Part shown: in pieces, positions 28,111 to 37,617 of the stretch | Numbering within the stretch: position 1 is the first letter of the stretch | How the letters are laid out: every line of letters starts with the position of its first letter | From: Lactobacillus sp. S2-2 | GTDB taxonomy: Bacteria > Bacillota > Bacilli > Lactobacillales > Lactobacillaceae | Reading direction: 5' to 3' | NCBI RefSeq assembly: GCF_021698855.1 | Contig: NZ_WWFA01000003.1 | Location: forward strand, 141,850-205,849 | DNA: 64,000 nucleotides | The notes under the pieces: model-generated | The model's database searches: none | What the model was told of the DNA's origin: nothing | The model's input: only the letters and a program-made list of their open reading frames with translations | Position numbers and translations under genes: made by a program

Positions 28111-29120
28111 ATGTCTAAATTAACAAATGATACTAGAGTATTTAAAATCAATCCTAAAATTGAGGTACAAAACGTTACCTTTAAGAATAAATATGGTTTT
28201 ACCATTGCTGGTCATTTATACTTACCAGAAAATTTTGATTATAAAAAAAATATAAATCAATTATTATTTCCGGACCTTTTGGTGCTATAAAAGAACAATC
28301 TAGTGGCTTATATGCTCAAAGTCTAGCAGAAAAAGGATTTGTTACTTTAGCATTTGACCAATCTACTACTGGAGAAAGTTCTGGTTCTATTCGTAATATG
28401 GCATCTCCAGAAATTTTTGTTGAAGATTTTTCAGCAGCTGTAGACTTTATTGGTACTCAAGATTTTATTAATCGTAAAGAAATTGGAGCACTTGGAATTT
28501 GTGGATTAGGTAGCCATGTGTTAACAGCTGCATCTATTGATACACGTATCAAATCTGTAGCAACAAGTGTTATGTATGATATGTCTGATTCAATGTGGAA
28601 AGGACTTAACAACTCAAAAACTGAAGAACAACGTAATATTGAACGTGATTATTTAGGTCAAAAACGTTGGGATTTTGCTGAAAATAGTCAAGAAAAAGGT
28701 GGATTACATGAACTACCTTTCGATGAAAATAATAATCCTATTGAATTAGATAAAGTTTTACCTAATGAAATCAATGATGATGTTGATTCAGTAACTAAAG
28801 AATTTTTCAATTATTACAAAGTTCGTGCTTTCCATCCAAGATCGATTAATTCAAATGGAGCATGGGACGCAATTAGTCCATGGGGTTATTATAACTTCCC
28901 TCTACAACAAAAAATTAATAATATTAGTCCAAGACCAGTTTTAATTGTTACAGGTGAAAATGCTCATTCAAGATACATGGCTGAAGAATCATTTAATCAA
29001 TTAAATTACCCTAAAGAATTAGTAATTGTACCAAAAGCAACCCATACAGACTTATATGATCAAATGGATTTAATCCCATTTGATAAATTTGCACAATTTT
29101 TCAATGATACTTTAAATTAA
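28111..29120 (+). pseudogene. alpha/beta hydrolase, frameshifted
   Basis: ATG 28111, eight bases after AAAGGAA, opens MSKLTNDTRVFKINPKIEVQ and runs to YLPENFDYKKNINQLL before a stop. After the A8 run at about 28247-28254 a different frame continues as IIISGPFGAIKEQSSGLYAQ, LAFDQSTTGESSGS and on to 29120; one more A would join the frames to about 336 residues. The family (YcjY/DUF1100-like hydrolases) has the nucleophile region GICGLGSH here with Cys in place of the usual Ser, the acid region VTGENAHSRYMAEE and His in PKATHTDLYD. The tail frame starting at ATG 28398 lacks the oxyanion region. A homopolymer sequencing error is the alternative. Confidence 0.78.
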
Positions 29121-29140
29121 TCTTTCCTATAAAATAATTA

Positions 29141-29183
29141 ATAAAAAGCACCTTAAATCTAAAGAATTTAAGGTGCTTTTTAT
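29141..29183. terminator. bidirectional terminator
   Basis: Stem AAAAAGCACCTTAAAT and exact complement with a 7-base loop; T-runs on both strands, between the hydrolase remnant and rpsN. Confidence 0.88.
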
Positions 29184-29185
29184 TT

Positions 29186-29455
29186 TTACCAACTAGCTTT
29201 TTTAACTCCTGGAATCTGACCATTATGGGCATATTTTCTGAAGTTATGTCTTGAAAGACCAAATTTTCGCATATAACTACGAGCATTTCCATCTAAATTA
29301 TCACGATTATTCAATCGATTAGGATTAGAATTCTTAGGTAATTGACGCAATGCTTCATAATCATTATTTTCTTTAAGTTTATATCTTAAATCTGCATACT
29401 TCTCAACTAAAGCTATTTGTTTGTTAGTTTTTGCAATTTTTGATTTCTTTGCCAT
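29186..29455 (-). CDS. rpsN: 30S ribosomal protein S14, zinc-independent form
   Basis: 89 residues starting [20 protein letters not shown] and ending [21 protein letters not shown], the normal S14 signature. It lacks the CxxC pairs of the 61-residue zinc-binding S14 and is the long C-minus form. In many Firmicutes this form is a second gene used when zinc is scarce and is under Zur control. I see no clear Zur box upstream, and the gene is isolated rather than in the ribosomal operon, which fits an alternative copy. It would join the small subunit in place of the zinc form. Confidence 0.93.
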   Translation of the reverse strand: MAKKSKIAKTNKQIALVEKYADLRYKLKENNDYEALRQLPKNSNPNRLNNRDNLDGNARSYMRKFGLSRHNFRKYAHNGQIPGVKKASW

Positions 29456-29522
29456 TTTGACTCCTTTTACTTACTTTTTATAATTACCAACTTATTTATT
29501 GTAAGCAAAAATCAAATTAATG

Positions 29523-30152
29523 TCAATCAAAGAATTTAATTTTTCGATTATTAAGTGGTTGTAAATCTCGATTATTTTCATCAAATATTTTTTGATATCT
29601 TTCAAACTGTTCTTCACTAATTGAAAGAATTGGCGTAGTAAATACATACCAATCAATTGTTTCGGTTAATGGTGGTGTCGTTAATGAACCTTCATAATTA
29701 AATCCTTGTCCCTTTTTTGGTAACCAATCATTAATTGGAATTTTAACATCAATCGTTTTTAATGAATTAAAATCATCTAAAATAGATTCAAAAATTTTAC
29801 TAGGCTGACCAATTTCTACCATTAAACCAAGTACCAAATTATCTCCATCTTCACTTTGATGAACTAAATGAAATTCTAAATCAAAAGTTTTTCCATCAAT
29901 TACATGCTCAGCTGGATAATGAAAATGAGTTTGTTGAAAAGAAAAAATTTTTTGATTTAATTTTAATTTTCCCTCACCTAATAATCGAATTGTAGTTTGA
30001 TCATTAATTTCTTTGGTTAAAAAATAATCAGAAATAAACTCAATTGCTAATTTCTGATTACTTCTATTCACATTTTGATGATTAATAGCAATTGGAGATT
30101 GCTTTTTACCAGCAATTAAATTCCATTCATTTTGGTGTTGATAATCATACAT
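29523..30152 (-). CDS. alpha-class carbonic anhydrase
   Basis: 209 residues of the eukaryote-type (alpha) family. Zinc ligands appear in THFHYPAEH (two His separated by one residue, near 82-84) and LEFHLVHQ (near 101). The opening NEWNLIAGKKQSPIAI and the C-terminal part YEGSLTTPPLTETIDWYVF are also diagnostic. There is no signal peptide, so unlike many bacterial alpha enzymes it may be cytoplasmic; it would hydrate CO2 to bicarbonate, needed for carboxylation steps. AAGGAG lies before the ATG. It follows the aspartate kinase gene by 18 bases on the same strand and may be in that transcript. Confidence 0.9.
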   Translation of the reverse strand: MYDYQHQNEWNLIAGKKQSPIAINHQNVNRSNQKLAIEFISDYFLTKEINDQTTIRLLGEGKLKLNQKIFSFQQTHFHYPAEHVIDGKTFDLEFHLVHQSEDGDNLVLGLMVEIGQPSKIFESILDDFNSLKTIDVKIPINDWLPKKGQGFNYEGSLTTPPLTETIDWYVFTTPILSISEEQFERYQKIFDENNRDLQPLNNRKIKFFD

Positions 30153-30170
30153 AATAAAACTCCTTATTAT

Positions 30171-31463
30171 TTATACAACTTTTTTATTGATGTTATTGTA
30201 TAACTTTTCAAAAACAAGGTGGTAATCTTTATCTTCAACTTCAAAACTAAACTTTAAATCATCACTAAATTGACGCAGTCCTTTTACCTTGATATCACTA
30301 TCGTTTAAGGCTTCAATCAAACTACCCACTAACGTAGGTTGTTGCTTAAATTGTTCTGAAACAACTGTTACAATTGACACGTTTTGTTCCATTTCAACTT
30401 TTTCAAAACCAATTACTTGTCTTAAATCATTTTTAATTTTAATTGAATTTGAAGTTTTTTTAATGTAAACATTAATACTATCAAAACTTGCCGGTTCAAA
30501 AGTATAATCAAGATTTAAATTTTTCAAATAAGATAACATTTTAATTACTAAATCATAACGTTTAGATAATTGATAATGATAAATTCGAAAAACAACTTGA
30601 TGTTGATTACATGTCATCCCTTTAATTCTTAAATTATTCAAATTTGCTTTTGTTTGATTAGAAATTGTTGTTCCCAAATGTTCCGGATGATTAGTATTTA
30701 AAATTACTAAAGGAATATTTTTTTGTTTCACTGGTTCAATTGCTTCATCATTAAATACTTTTGTGCCTAAATATGAAAGTTCTTGTAATTCTTGATAACT
30801 TAAATTACTAATTGAAACTGGATTTTTAATTAGATTAGGATCAGCCATTAGTAAACCGTTTGTATCAGTCCAGTTTTCATATTTATTAGCATCCACTAAA
30901 TTAGCCACAATTGAACCTGTTGTATCTCCTCCACCACGTGGTAATAATTCAATTTGATCATTTAAATTAATTCCATAAAATCCAGGAATTATGTAACGTT
31001 GATTCTTTTTAATTAATTGCTGTAATTTATTTTGTGATAAATGATAGTCAACTATCCCTTGATTAATCATTAAGAAATCTTTTGCATCAATCATTTCAAC
31101 GTCCAAAAACCTTGCTAAAACTAAGGCAGTTAGGTACTCTCCTCTTGAAACAAGCTCATCATATGACAAATTATTCATTAAATCATTAAATTCATTATCT
31201 AAATCAAGATTAATTTCTAATTGACTCATTAACTCATTAAATCGATTTTTGATTTGTTGAAAAACTATCCTTTTATCAGCTAAACTATTTGCTTCTGATA
31301 ACTTGATTAATTGATCAGTTAGTTTCATTGGTTGATCATCGGCTTTACCCAATGCACTAACCACAATTAAATTTCTATCTTTATTATTTGAGATAATTTG
31401 CTTTACTTTTTTAAATTGCTCGGCATTTGCTAACGAACTGCCACCAAATTTTGCCACAATCAT
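30171..31463 (-). CDS. lysC: aspartate kinase
   Basis: 430 residues. The kinase domain begins IVAKFGGSSLANAEQFKKVK and has the aspartate-site pattern LLPRGGGDTTGSIVANLV near 170. The C-terminal third is a pair of ACT-like domains that normally bind lysine or threonine for feedback control. It phosphorylates aspartate, the first step toward homoserine. The gene lies three bases downstream of hom on the same strand, so ask and hom are one transcription unit. Its placement with threonine genes suggests the threonine-sensitive type, but inhibitor specificity cannot be read from the sequence. Confidence 0.92.
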   Translation of the reverse strand: MIVAKFGGSSLANAEQFKKVKQIISNNKDRNLIVVSALGKADDQPMKLTDQLIKLSEANSLADKRIVFQQIKNRFNELMSQLEINLDLDNEFNDLMNNLSYDELVSRGEYLTALVLARFLDVEMIDAKDFLMINQGIVDYHLSQNKLQQLIKKNQRYIIPGFYGINLNDQIELLPRGGGDTTGSIVANLVDANKYENWTDTNGLLMADPNLIKNPVSISNLSYQELQELSYLGTKVFNDEAIEPVKQKNIPLVILNTNHPEHLGTTISNQTKANLNNLRIKGMTCNQHQVVFRIYHYQLSKRYDLVIKMLSYLKNLNLDYTFEPASFDSINVYIKKTSNSIKIKNDLRQVIGFEKVEMEQNVSIVTVVSEQFKQQPTLVGSLIEALNDSDIKVKGLRQFSDDLKFSFEVEDKDYHLVFEKLYNNINKKVV

Positions 31464-31465
31464 CT

Positions 31466-32620
31466 TTATTCACCACCATTTATTCTCGCCATGAAAATAT
31501 TTTCATCTTGATTTTTCAATTTATTAACCAAATTATGAATTTGTTTAGCATTTACATCTTTAAAAATCCAATAATTTCCATCTTTAGTAATTTCCTCTGA
31601 TAGATTAAAATCTGATAAATCTAATTTTGTTCTAATTAAATAGTCACCAAAAATAACATCATCTTTTAAATCATTTGAATCTTTAAAATCTCTCAATAAA
31701 TGAGAATCTGATAAATAGATATCTAAAATATCTTGAACTACGGCATGTGAAGTTGGAAGCATTCCGGCACCCTGCCCCATAAATCCAAGTTTTCCAATTG
31801 TCTCACCGGTTAATTCAATATAATTATTATTGCCATCAATTGATGCCATTACACTACTTTGATCATATAAAGTCGGTTCGATTAAAAAGCTAATCTGATG
31901 ATCTTTTTTAATTAATTGACCAATTAATTTAATTTTCCAGTCATGCTTTTTAAAATATTGAATATCTTTAGCCTCAATTGAACGAATTCCAAATTTTATT
32001 AAATTATCTCCTGGTTTTAGAAAAGTATTGTAAGTAAGATCAGCACTGATACATAATTTATTTTCAATATCATATCCATCAATATCCGCACTTGGATCAG
32101 CTTCAGCATATCCTAAATCTTGTGCTTCCTTTAAAACTGATGAAAAACTAGCATTTGATTGATACATTTTATCTAGAATAAAATTACTTGTTCCATTAAA
32201 AATTCCTGATAATTGACTAACTTTGTCAATTCTAAGAACTCTTTCAAGATTTTTAATCCAAGGAATTCCACCACCAACACTTGATTCGAAATAAAAATGA
32301 ACCTGGTTTTCATTAGCAATTTCTTGAAATTCTTTTAAGTAACGGGCAACGACTGCTTTATTAGCTGTGACAACATTTTTCTTAGCTTTTAATGCCTCAA
32401 TAATCATTTGATAAGCTGGATCAATTCCACCTAAAGCTTCTACCACAACTTCAACTGATGAATCATTCAAAATATCTTGATAATCAGAAGTTCCATTTGC
32501 AACTTCTTGTTCTTTACCTGATCGCACAAATACATATTTATTATTTAATTCATTTTGTTGTGCAACAATCTTCTGCACACCTTTTGAAACAGTTCCGTTT
32601 CCTAAAATTGCAATTTCCAT
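31466..32620 (-). CDS. hom: homoserine dehydrogenase
   Basis: 384 residues: NAD(P) site AILGNGTVSKGVQKIV at residues 3-18, the substrate motif YAEADPSADIDGYDIENKL near 184 and GVVTANKAV-type region (KNVVTANKAVVARY near 84). It reduces aspartate semialdehyde to homoserine. At the C-terminus a short ACT-like portion (about 310-384) is present. AAAGGAG lies about seven bases before the ATG. It is first in the hom-ask unit, divergent from thrC-thrB. I see no aspartate semialdehyde dehydrogenase here, so asd must lie elsewhere. Confidence 0.93.
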   Translation of the reverse strand: MEIAILGNGTVSKGVQKIVAQQNELNNKYVFVRSGKEQEVANGTSDYQDILNDSSVEVVVEALGGIDPAYQMIIEALKAKKNVVTANKAVVARYLKEFQEIANENQVHFYFESSVGGGIPWIKNLERVLRIDKVSQLSGIFNGTSNFILDKMYQSNASFSSVLKEAQDLGYAEADPSADIDGYDIENKLCISADLTYNTFLKPGDNLIKFGIRSIEAKDIQYFKKHDWKIKLIGQLIKKDHQISFLIEPTLYDQSSVMASIDGNNNYIELTGETIGKLGFMGQGAGMLPTSHAVVQDILDIYLSDSHLLRDFKDSNDLKDDVIFGDYLIRTKLDLSDFNLSEEITKDGNYWIFKDVNAKQIHNLVNKLKNQDENIFMARINGGE

Positions 32621-32715
32621 GATTTTCTCCTTTGTTTATAAAACATAAACACTTGTCTTTATTTAAAAAACATACTATCATGTAAATAAATCAATTGCAA
32701 ATTAGGAGGATTCAT

Positions 32716-34212
32716 ATGCCAACAAAATATACTAGTACTCGAAATCATATTATTTCTGCATCTCCAAAAGAAGCAATGTTAAAAGGTTTAGCTTCAAATA
32801 ATGGATTATTTGTCTTAAATGAATTAGGTGAAAATAAAATCAACTTAAAAGAAATAATGCAAAAAGACTATTTAGATATGGGCCAAGAAATTCTCCAAAT
32901 TTTATTACCAGATTTTTCTAAAAAAGAAATTCATGAAAGTTTACATAATGCTTATTATGATACTTTTAGTTCGCCAAAAATTGCACCAGTTCAATCAGTA
33001 AATGACTTTCATATTTTAGAATTATTCCATGGTCCAACTGCTGCTTTTAAAGATTTTGGCTTACAATTACTACCTGAATTAATGGAAAGAGCCATTACTT
33101 TAAATCAAAAAATTATGATTTTAACCGCAACTAGTGGTGACACTGGTACTGCTGCTCTAAATGGTTTTAAAAATATTGATAAATTTGGCATTAGTGTTTT
33201 TTATCCTGAAAATGGAGTCAGCCCCATTCAAAAACAACAAATGTTAACTACTAATGGAATTAACACGAATGTTGCTAGTATTGCTGGAAATTTTGATGAT
33301 GCTCAAAAAAATGTCAAAGAAATTTTTAATAATCAATCATTATTAAATACATTATCAGATAATGTTTCTCTATCAAGTGCTAATTCTATTAATATTGGTC
33401 GTTTAATTCCACAAGTGGTTTATTACTTTAATGCCTACAAAGAATTACTTGAAAAAGAAGCAATTAAACTAGGCGACAAAATTAATTTCACTGTTCCAAC
33501 TGGAAATTTTGGTGATGCATTAGCGGGATATTATGCCAAATTACTTGGTCTTCCAATTAATAAAATTATTATTGCATGTAACCAAAATAATGTTTTAACT
33601 GACTTCTTTAATGAAGGTATTTACGATCGTAATCGTGACTTTTTCAAAACAGTGGCACCAAGTATGGATATTCAAATTTCTAGTAATTTTGAACGTCTGC
33701 TCTATTATGAAAGTGGCAAAGATGATCAATACATCAAATCACTAATGGCTGATTTAGAAAAAAATGGAAAATACCAAGTTAAGCCTGAATTACTTAAAAA
33801 TATTAAATCAAAATTTGCGAGTTACTATGCAAGTGATAAGGAAATTAAAACAGCAATTAACCAAGTCTTTAAAGAAGAACATTATTTAATGGATCCACAT
33901 ACAGCTGCTGGTTATTTAGCAATGAAACAATATCAAAATGAATCTGATGATAATTGTCAAAATGTTTTATTAAGTACTGCTAATCCATATAAATTTGTTG
34001 AAACAGTTTCAGATGCTATTTTAGGTAGTCATGAAAATGATCCAATTAAAACAACACAAAAATTAGCTAAATATACGCAAATTGAAGTTCCAATTAGTCT
34101 ACAAAATTTATTTAATAAAGAAGTTAAAGTTGAAAGTGTTATTAACCCGAATGATATGACCCAATTTGTGCAACAGAAAGTTAAGGAGGTTTTCAGTGAT
34201 GATAACAATTAA
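32716..34212 (+). CDS. thrC: threonine synthase
   Basis: 498 residues from ATG 32716 (AGGAGG seven bases upstream). A PLP enzyme of fold type II: the lysine that binds PLP is in PTAAFKDFGLQLLPEL (near 110), ILTATSGDTGTAALNG (near 145) holds the phosphate, and TVPTGNFGDALAGYYAKLLG lies near 265. It converts O-phosphohomoserine to threonine. The gene overlaps thrB by 14 bases, so the two are translationally coupled. It is divergent from hom across a 95-base gap with no other gene. Confidence 0.94.
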   Translation: MPTKYTSTRNHIISASPKEAMLKGLASNNGLFVLNELGENKINLKEIMQKDYLDMGQEILQILLPDFSKKEIHESLHNAYYDTFSSPKIAPVQSVNDFHILELFHGPTAAFKDFGLQLLPELMERAITLNQKIMILTATSGDTGTAALNGFKNIDKFGISVFYPENGVSPIQKQQMLTTNGINTNVASIAGNFDDAQKNVKEIFNNQSLLNTLSDNVSLSSANSINIGRLIPQVVYYFNAYKELLEKEAIKLGDKINFTVPTGNFGDALAGYYAKLLGLPINKIIIACNQNNVLTDFFNEGIYDRNRDFFKTVAPSMDIQISSNFERLLYYESGKDDQYIKSLMADLEKNGKYQVKPELLKNIKSKFASYYASDKEIKTAINQVFKEEHYLMDPHTAAGYLAMKQYQNESDDNCQNVLLSTANPYKFVETVSDAILGSHENDPIKTTQKLAKYTQIEVPISLQNLFNKEVKVESVINPNDMTQFVQQKVKEVFSDDNN

Positions 34213-35074
34213 AACTCCTGCAACAAGTGCTAATCTTTCAGTTGGATATGATTGCTTAGGTTTGGCAGTTAATTTATATACAACTGTTACTTTTTCTTCG
34301 AATTTAGAGCCTCTAGAAATTACTGGAGTTGAAGAAAAATATCAAAATGAAAATAATTTAATTTATCGAGCTTTTGCTAAAACTTGCCAAAAACTAAGTC
34401 AAATAATTCCTAATTTAAAAATTAATATTCAATCAGATATTCCAATTTCTCGAGGATTAGGAAGTTCAGCTGCTTGTATCGTCAGTGGAATTAAAGGAGC
34501 TAATGCTTGGTTTGATAATCCACTTAATAATGAAGAAATTTTAGAAATTGCGACTGAAATGGAAGGTCATCCTGATAACGTTGCACCTGCCATTTATGGT
34601 GGTTTATGTATGTCATTTATTGATCAAAATCAACATAGTCGAGTTGTAAATTATCCAATTAATGACAATCTTCTGTTTTATACAATCATCCCTGATTTTA
34701 AAATCAGTACCCACGAAGCAATAAGTGTCTTACCGACAGAATTAAGTTATGCTGATGCAACTAATCAAATTAGCCATAGCCTTTATTTAATTGAAAGTTT
34801 TAGAACTGGAAATTTAAACAATTTGCGAGAAGCAATGCATGATAAAATGCATGAACCATTTAGAAAAAAATTAATTGAGAATTATGATGAAGTTAGTATA
34901 ATATGTGATACCATAGAAAATGGTCTTTACATCAGTGGGAGCGGTTCCACAATGATGGGAATCGCTGATTCTCAGCAAAAAAGAACTCAAGCAATCAAGC
35001 AGTTGAGTTCTAAATTTAAAAATTGGAAAATTAATCCAGTTGAAATTGATTTTAATGGTGCAATATTACAGTAA
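34199..35074 (+). CDS. thrB: homoserine kinase
   Basis: 291 residues of the GHMP kinase family: IPISRGLGSSAACIVSGIKG (near 82-101) is the ATP-binding motif and ISGSGSTMMGIAD near 248 the C-terminal glycine motif. It makes O-phosphohomoserine for ThrC. ATG 34199 is preceded by AAGGAGG; an adjacent GTG at 34196 is possible. It follows thrC with a 14-base overlap and is 11 bases before the ACT-domain gene. Confidence 0.94.
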   Translation: MITIKTPATSANLSVGYDCLGLAVNLYTTVTFSSNLEPLEITGVEEKYQNENNLIYRAFAKTCQKLSQIIPNLKINIQSDIPISRGLGSSAACIVSGIKGANAWFDNPLNNEEILEIATEMEGHPDNVAPAIYGGLCMSFIDQNQHSRVVNYPINDNLLFYTIIPDFKISTHEAISVLPTELSYADATNQISHSLYLIESFRTGNLNNLREAMHDKMHEPFRKKLIENYDEVSIICDTIENGLYISGSGSTMMGIADSQQKRTQAIKQLSSKFKNWKINPVEIDFNGAILQ

Positions 35075-35085
35075 AGGAGTGATTA

Positions 35086-35523
35086 ATTATCAATAAATAC
35101 TATATCATTGATAAATCCTTATTACCGGAAACCTTTGACAAAGTTGTTAAAGCACGGGAACTAATTAATAATGGTGAAGTAGAAAATATTTCTGAAGCCG
35201 TTAAAAAAGTTGGCATTAGTCGAGGAAGTTACTATAAATATAAAGATTTAGTTTTTGAAAGTAATGATGAAATTTGGAATCGAAAAGCTGTCATTTCATT
35301 CTTACTCCGTGATGAACGAGGAATTTTATCAAAAGTTTTGGGGACAATTTCTGATAGTAATGCAAGTATTTTAACGATTAATCAAAATATCCCCATTCAT
35401 AATATTGCAAGTATCGTTATTTCATTAGATTTAAGCAATATGCATAATTCTATTGATACATTAATTAACACAATTAAAGAAATTGATGGAACTAGTCGAG
35501 TTGAACTAGTCTCAATTGAATAA
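35086..35523 (+). CDS. ACT-domain regulator (PheB/UPF0735 type), non-standard start
   Basis: About 145 residues: KYYIIDKSLLPETFDKVVKA, then a helix-turn-helix-like stretch ISEAVKKVGISRGSYYKYKD (about 38-57), and a C-terminal ACT domain from about 70 (ISFLLRDERGILSKVLGTIS). This is the UPF0735 family, whose B. subtilis member PheB sits with pheA. AAGGAG is seven bases before ATT 35086, and ATC follows; no ATG, GTG or TTG is in range, so translation must begin at ATT or ATC unless a base is wrong. Located right after thrB, it may sense threonine or homoserine; this is inferred from position only. Confidence 0.72.
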   Translation: MINKYYIIDKSLLPETFDKVVKARELINNGEVENISEAVKKVGISRGSYYKYKDLVFESNDEIWNRKAVISFLLRDERGILSKVLGTISDSNASILTINQNIPIHNIASIVISLDLSNMHNSIDTLINTIKEIDGTSRVELVSIE

Positions 35524-35557
35524 AGAACATTCCAATAAATAGGAATGTTCTTTTTTA
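35522..35557 (+). terminator. threonine operon terminator
   Basis: Stem AAAGAACATTCC / GGAATGTTCTTT with a short loop and T-run directly after the ACT gene. Confidence 0.85.
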
Positions 35558-35599
35558 TTAATGATACAATAATACATAATAATTAATTGGAGGAAATAA

Positions 35600-37285
35600 A
35601 TGTTATATATCGCACTTATGAAATTAAATGCAGTCTTTATCGCAATTATCATTATTGGTTGTTTTAAACCAAAATCAATTTACTATACTGTACCAACTGC
35701 TGGAGTACTTTTTATTATTAGTTTAATTACAAACTACTTCACTCTTAGCAGCCGAACTTTCCTAAGCCTAGTATCTAGCAACTTAGTGATGTTAATTATC
35801 TTTTCTGCTGTAATTTTCCCTGCCATCATGGTTTTACAACGACAAAACGTTAAAAAAATCGGTGGTGCAATCATTGCAATGGCAATCATTTTACTAGTCA
35901 TTAGTGGAATTGGAACTGCTCACACATACCTTTCTAAAAAGCCACTTTATAATTCACTTAAAACTGAGGTTAAGGAAGAAGCTCCACGATTATCTAAAGA
36001 TGAAAATCCAATTACCATCTCACCTAAAACAGTTCGTAATAAGATGAATAAGGCAATGAGTATTGTCGGTAACTCTTCATTTTATCGTTTAGGTGATTTA
36101 CAAACTCAAACATACAAAGGAAAAGCCGTTTATATTGCACCAATTGAATTTGATGGCTTCTGGCCTTGGTTTAAAAAGCATGAAACTCCTGGATACTTTA
36201 TGGTTTCAGCAACTAATATGAATTCAGATCCAGTTTTCATTAAGAAAAAAATGAAATATACTCCTAGTTCATATTTAAGTAAAGATGCTGAAAGAATTAT
36301 CTATAATAAGTTCCCTAATTGGTGTCGCACTGGAGATGCTCAACTAGAAGTTGATGATAATGGTACTCCATACTACATTCAAACAATGTACAAAACTCGT
36401 GGATTATCTAATCGAATTAATTATAACAGTCTTCATGTTGCTGTATTAAATGCTCAAACCAAAGATATGAAATTATACAAAGCAGCCGATGCTCCTTCAT
36501 TTATTGATGAAAGTATTGATTCATCAACTGCTAAAGAAATGAATGATGTCTATGGTCATAATGTTCATGGTCTTTGGAACTTCTCTGGCTTAGATAAAAT
36601 GAACCCAACTAATTCTGGAACTGAAGATGGTGTTACTCCGGTATTTGATAAAAAAGGACGAATTCATTACTTCACTGATTTTACTTCAGTTCATAATAAT
36701 TCTGATTCAACCACTGGATATTCCATGATTGATGCCAGAACTGGTAAATTAACTTTCTATAAAGGAAAGAACATTGGAGTTATGGATTCTAAAGGAGCAA
36801 TTGAATTAGCTAATAAAGAATATGTTGCTCAAAATTGGACTGGAACAATGCCAATTATGTATAACATTGATGGTACTCCAACTTGGGTAATTTCAATTCT
36901 TGATTCCACTGGTTCATTTAGAAACTTTGCCTACATTAAAGCATCTGATCAAAATGTAAAAGTTTATGCTCCGACTGCTAAACAAGCCCTTGATTTATAT
37001 CGTGTTCAATTAGAAAATTCTTCTTCTAATCCAGAAGATTCTGATGCTGCAAAAACTAAAAAGGTTTCCGGTAAAGTTGATCGTTTTGTTGTAATCAATA
37101 AAAATAACTTTAATAATGTAATGTTTACATTAAAGAATTCAAAAACATTATTTACCGTTTCAACTGAAAATTATCCAAAAGCTGTTTTAATGCATGAAGG
37201 TGATCAAGTTGAACTAAATGCTAAATTTAATAGTGCTGGAAATACCGCAACAATTGATACTATGAAAGATAAAAATTTAGACTAA
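35600..37285 (+). CDS. large membrane protein with C-terminal extracytoplasmic domain
   Basis: 561 residues. Four membrane helices occupy about residues 8-115 (KLNAVFIAIIIIGC, VPTAGVLFIISLIT, SSNLVMLIIFSAVI, IGGAIIAMAIILLVI). A domain of about 440 residues follows, with repeated WxxxY-like elements such as FWPWFKKHETPGYFMVSATN, YSMIDARTGKLTFYKGKN and TPTWVISILDSTGSFRNFAY, which recall PepSY-like beta layers. The last 60 residues (SGKVDRFVVINKNNFNNVMF) look like an OB-type domain. Similar proteins occur in many lactobacilli without assigned function. GGAGG precedes the ATG. It forms its own unit. Confidence 0.65.
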   Translation: MLYIALMKLNAVFIAIIIIGCFKPKSIYYTVPTAGVLFIISLITNYFTLSSRTFLSLVSSNLVMLIIFSAVIFPAIMVLQRQNVKKIGGAIIAMAIILLVISGIGTAHTYLSKKPLYNSLKTEVKEEAPRLSKDENPITISPKTVRNKMNKAMSIVGNSSFYRLGDLQTQTYKGKAVYIAPIEFDGFWPWFKKHETPGYFMVSATNMNSDPVFIKKKMKYTPSSYLSKDAERIIYNKFPNWCRTGDAQLEVDDNGTPYYIQTMYKTRGLSNRINYNSLHVAVLNAQTKDMKLYKAADAPSFIDESIDSSTAKEMNDVYGHNVHGLWNFSGLDKMNPTNSGTEDGVTPVFDKKGRIHYFTDFTSVHNNSDSTTGYSMIDARTGKLTFYKGKNIGVMDSKGAIELANKEYVAQNWTGTMPIMYNIDGTPTWVISILDSTGSFRNFAYIKASDQNVKVYAPTAKQALDLYRVQLENSSSNPEDSDAAKTKKVSGKVDRFVVINKNNFNNVMFTLKNSKTLFTVSTENYPKAVLMHEGDQVELNAKFNSAGNTATIDTMKDKNLD

Positions 37286-37290
37286 AATAA

Positions 37291-37326
37291 AAACTTACTG
37301 ATTAAAATATCAGTAAGTTTTTTCTT
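37291..37326 (+). terminator. terminator of the membrane protein gene
   Basis: An 11-bp stem AAACTTACTGA and complement followed by a T-run; it overlaps the 3' end of the convergent small gene. Confidence 0.82.
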
Positions 37327-37486
37327 TTTTTATTTTAATTGCTGAAATAATACAACTACCGATACCCCATAAATTAATAATAGAAAAAATAATCAATCCA
37401 ATTGTGTCTAACTTAGCATATCCAGAAGTAAAAGGAAGTGACATTCCAAAAACAAAAACAATTTTTCCAATATTTTCACTACCCAT
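37310..37486 (-). CDS. possible 58-residue membrane protein
   Basis: The frame starts MGSENIGKIVFVFGMSLPFT and has two hydrophobic stretches (about 7-20, and 29-50: IGLIIFSIINLWGIGS) and a basic end (KIKKEKTY). The residue pattern looks real, but the start has no clear ribosome site. It ends inside the terminator stem of the convergent gene. Family unknown. It abuts the broken 5' end of the reverse transcriptase gene. Confidence 0.45.
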   Translation of the reverse strand: MGSENIGKIVFVFGMSLPFTSGYAKLDTIGLIIFSIINLWGIGSCIISAIKIKKEKTY

Positions 37487-37617
37487 TTTAAAAATTTACT
37501 TTATTTATTAATTTAATTATTATAAGATTAATAAAAAGAAATGATTTATATTCTAAAGAGGAAAGATTAAAAGGAAGAACAAGTCATTCTGAGTCTCCTA
37601 TAATAGGTACAGATGGT

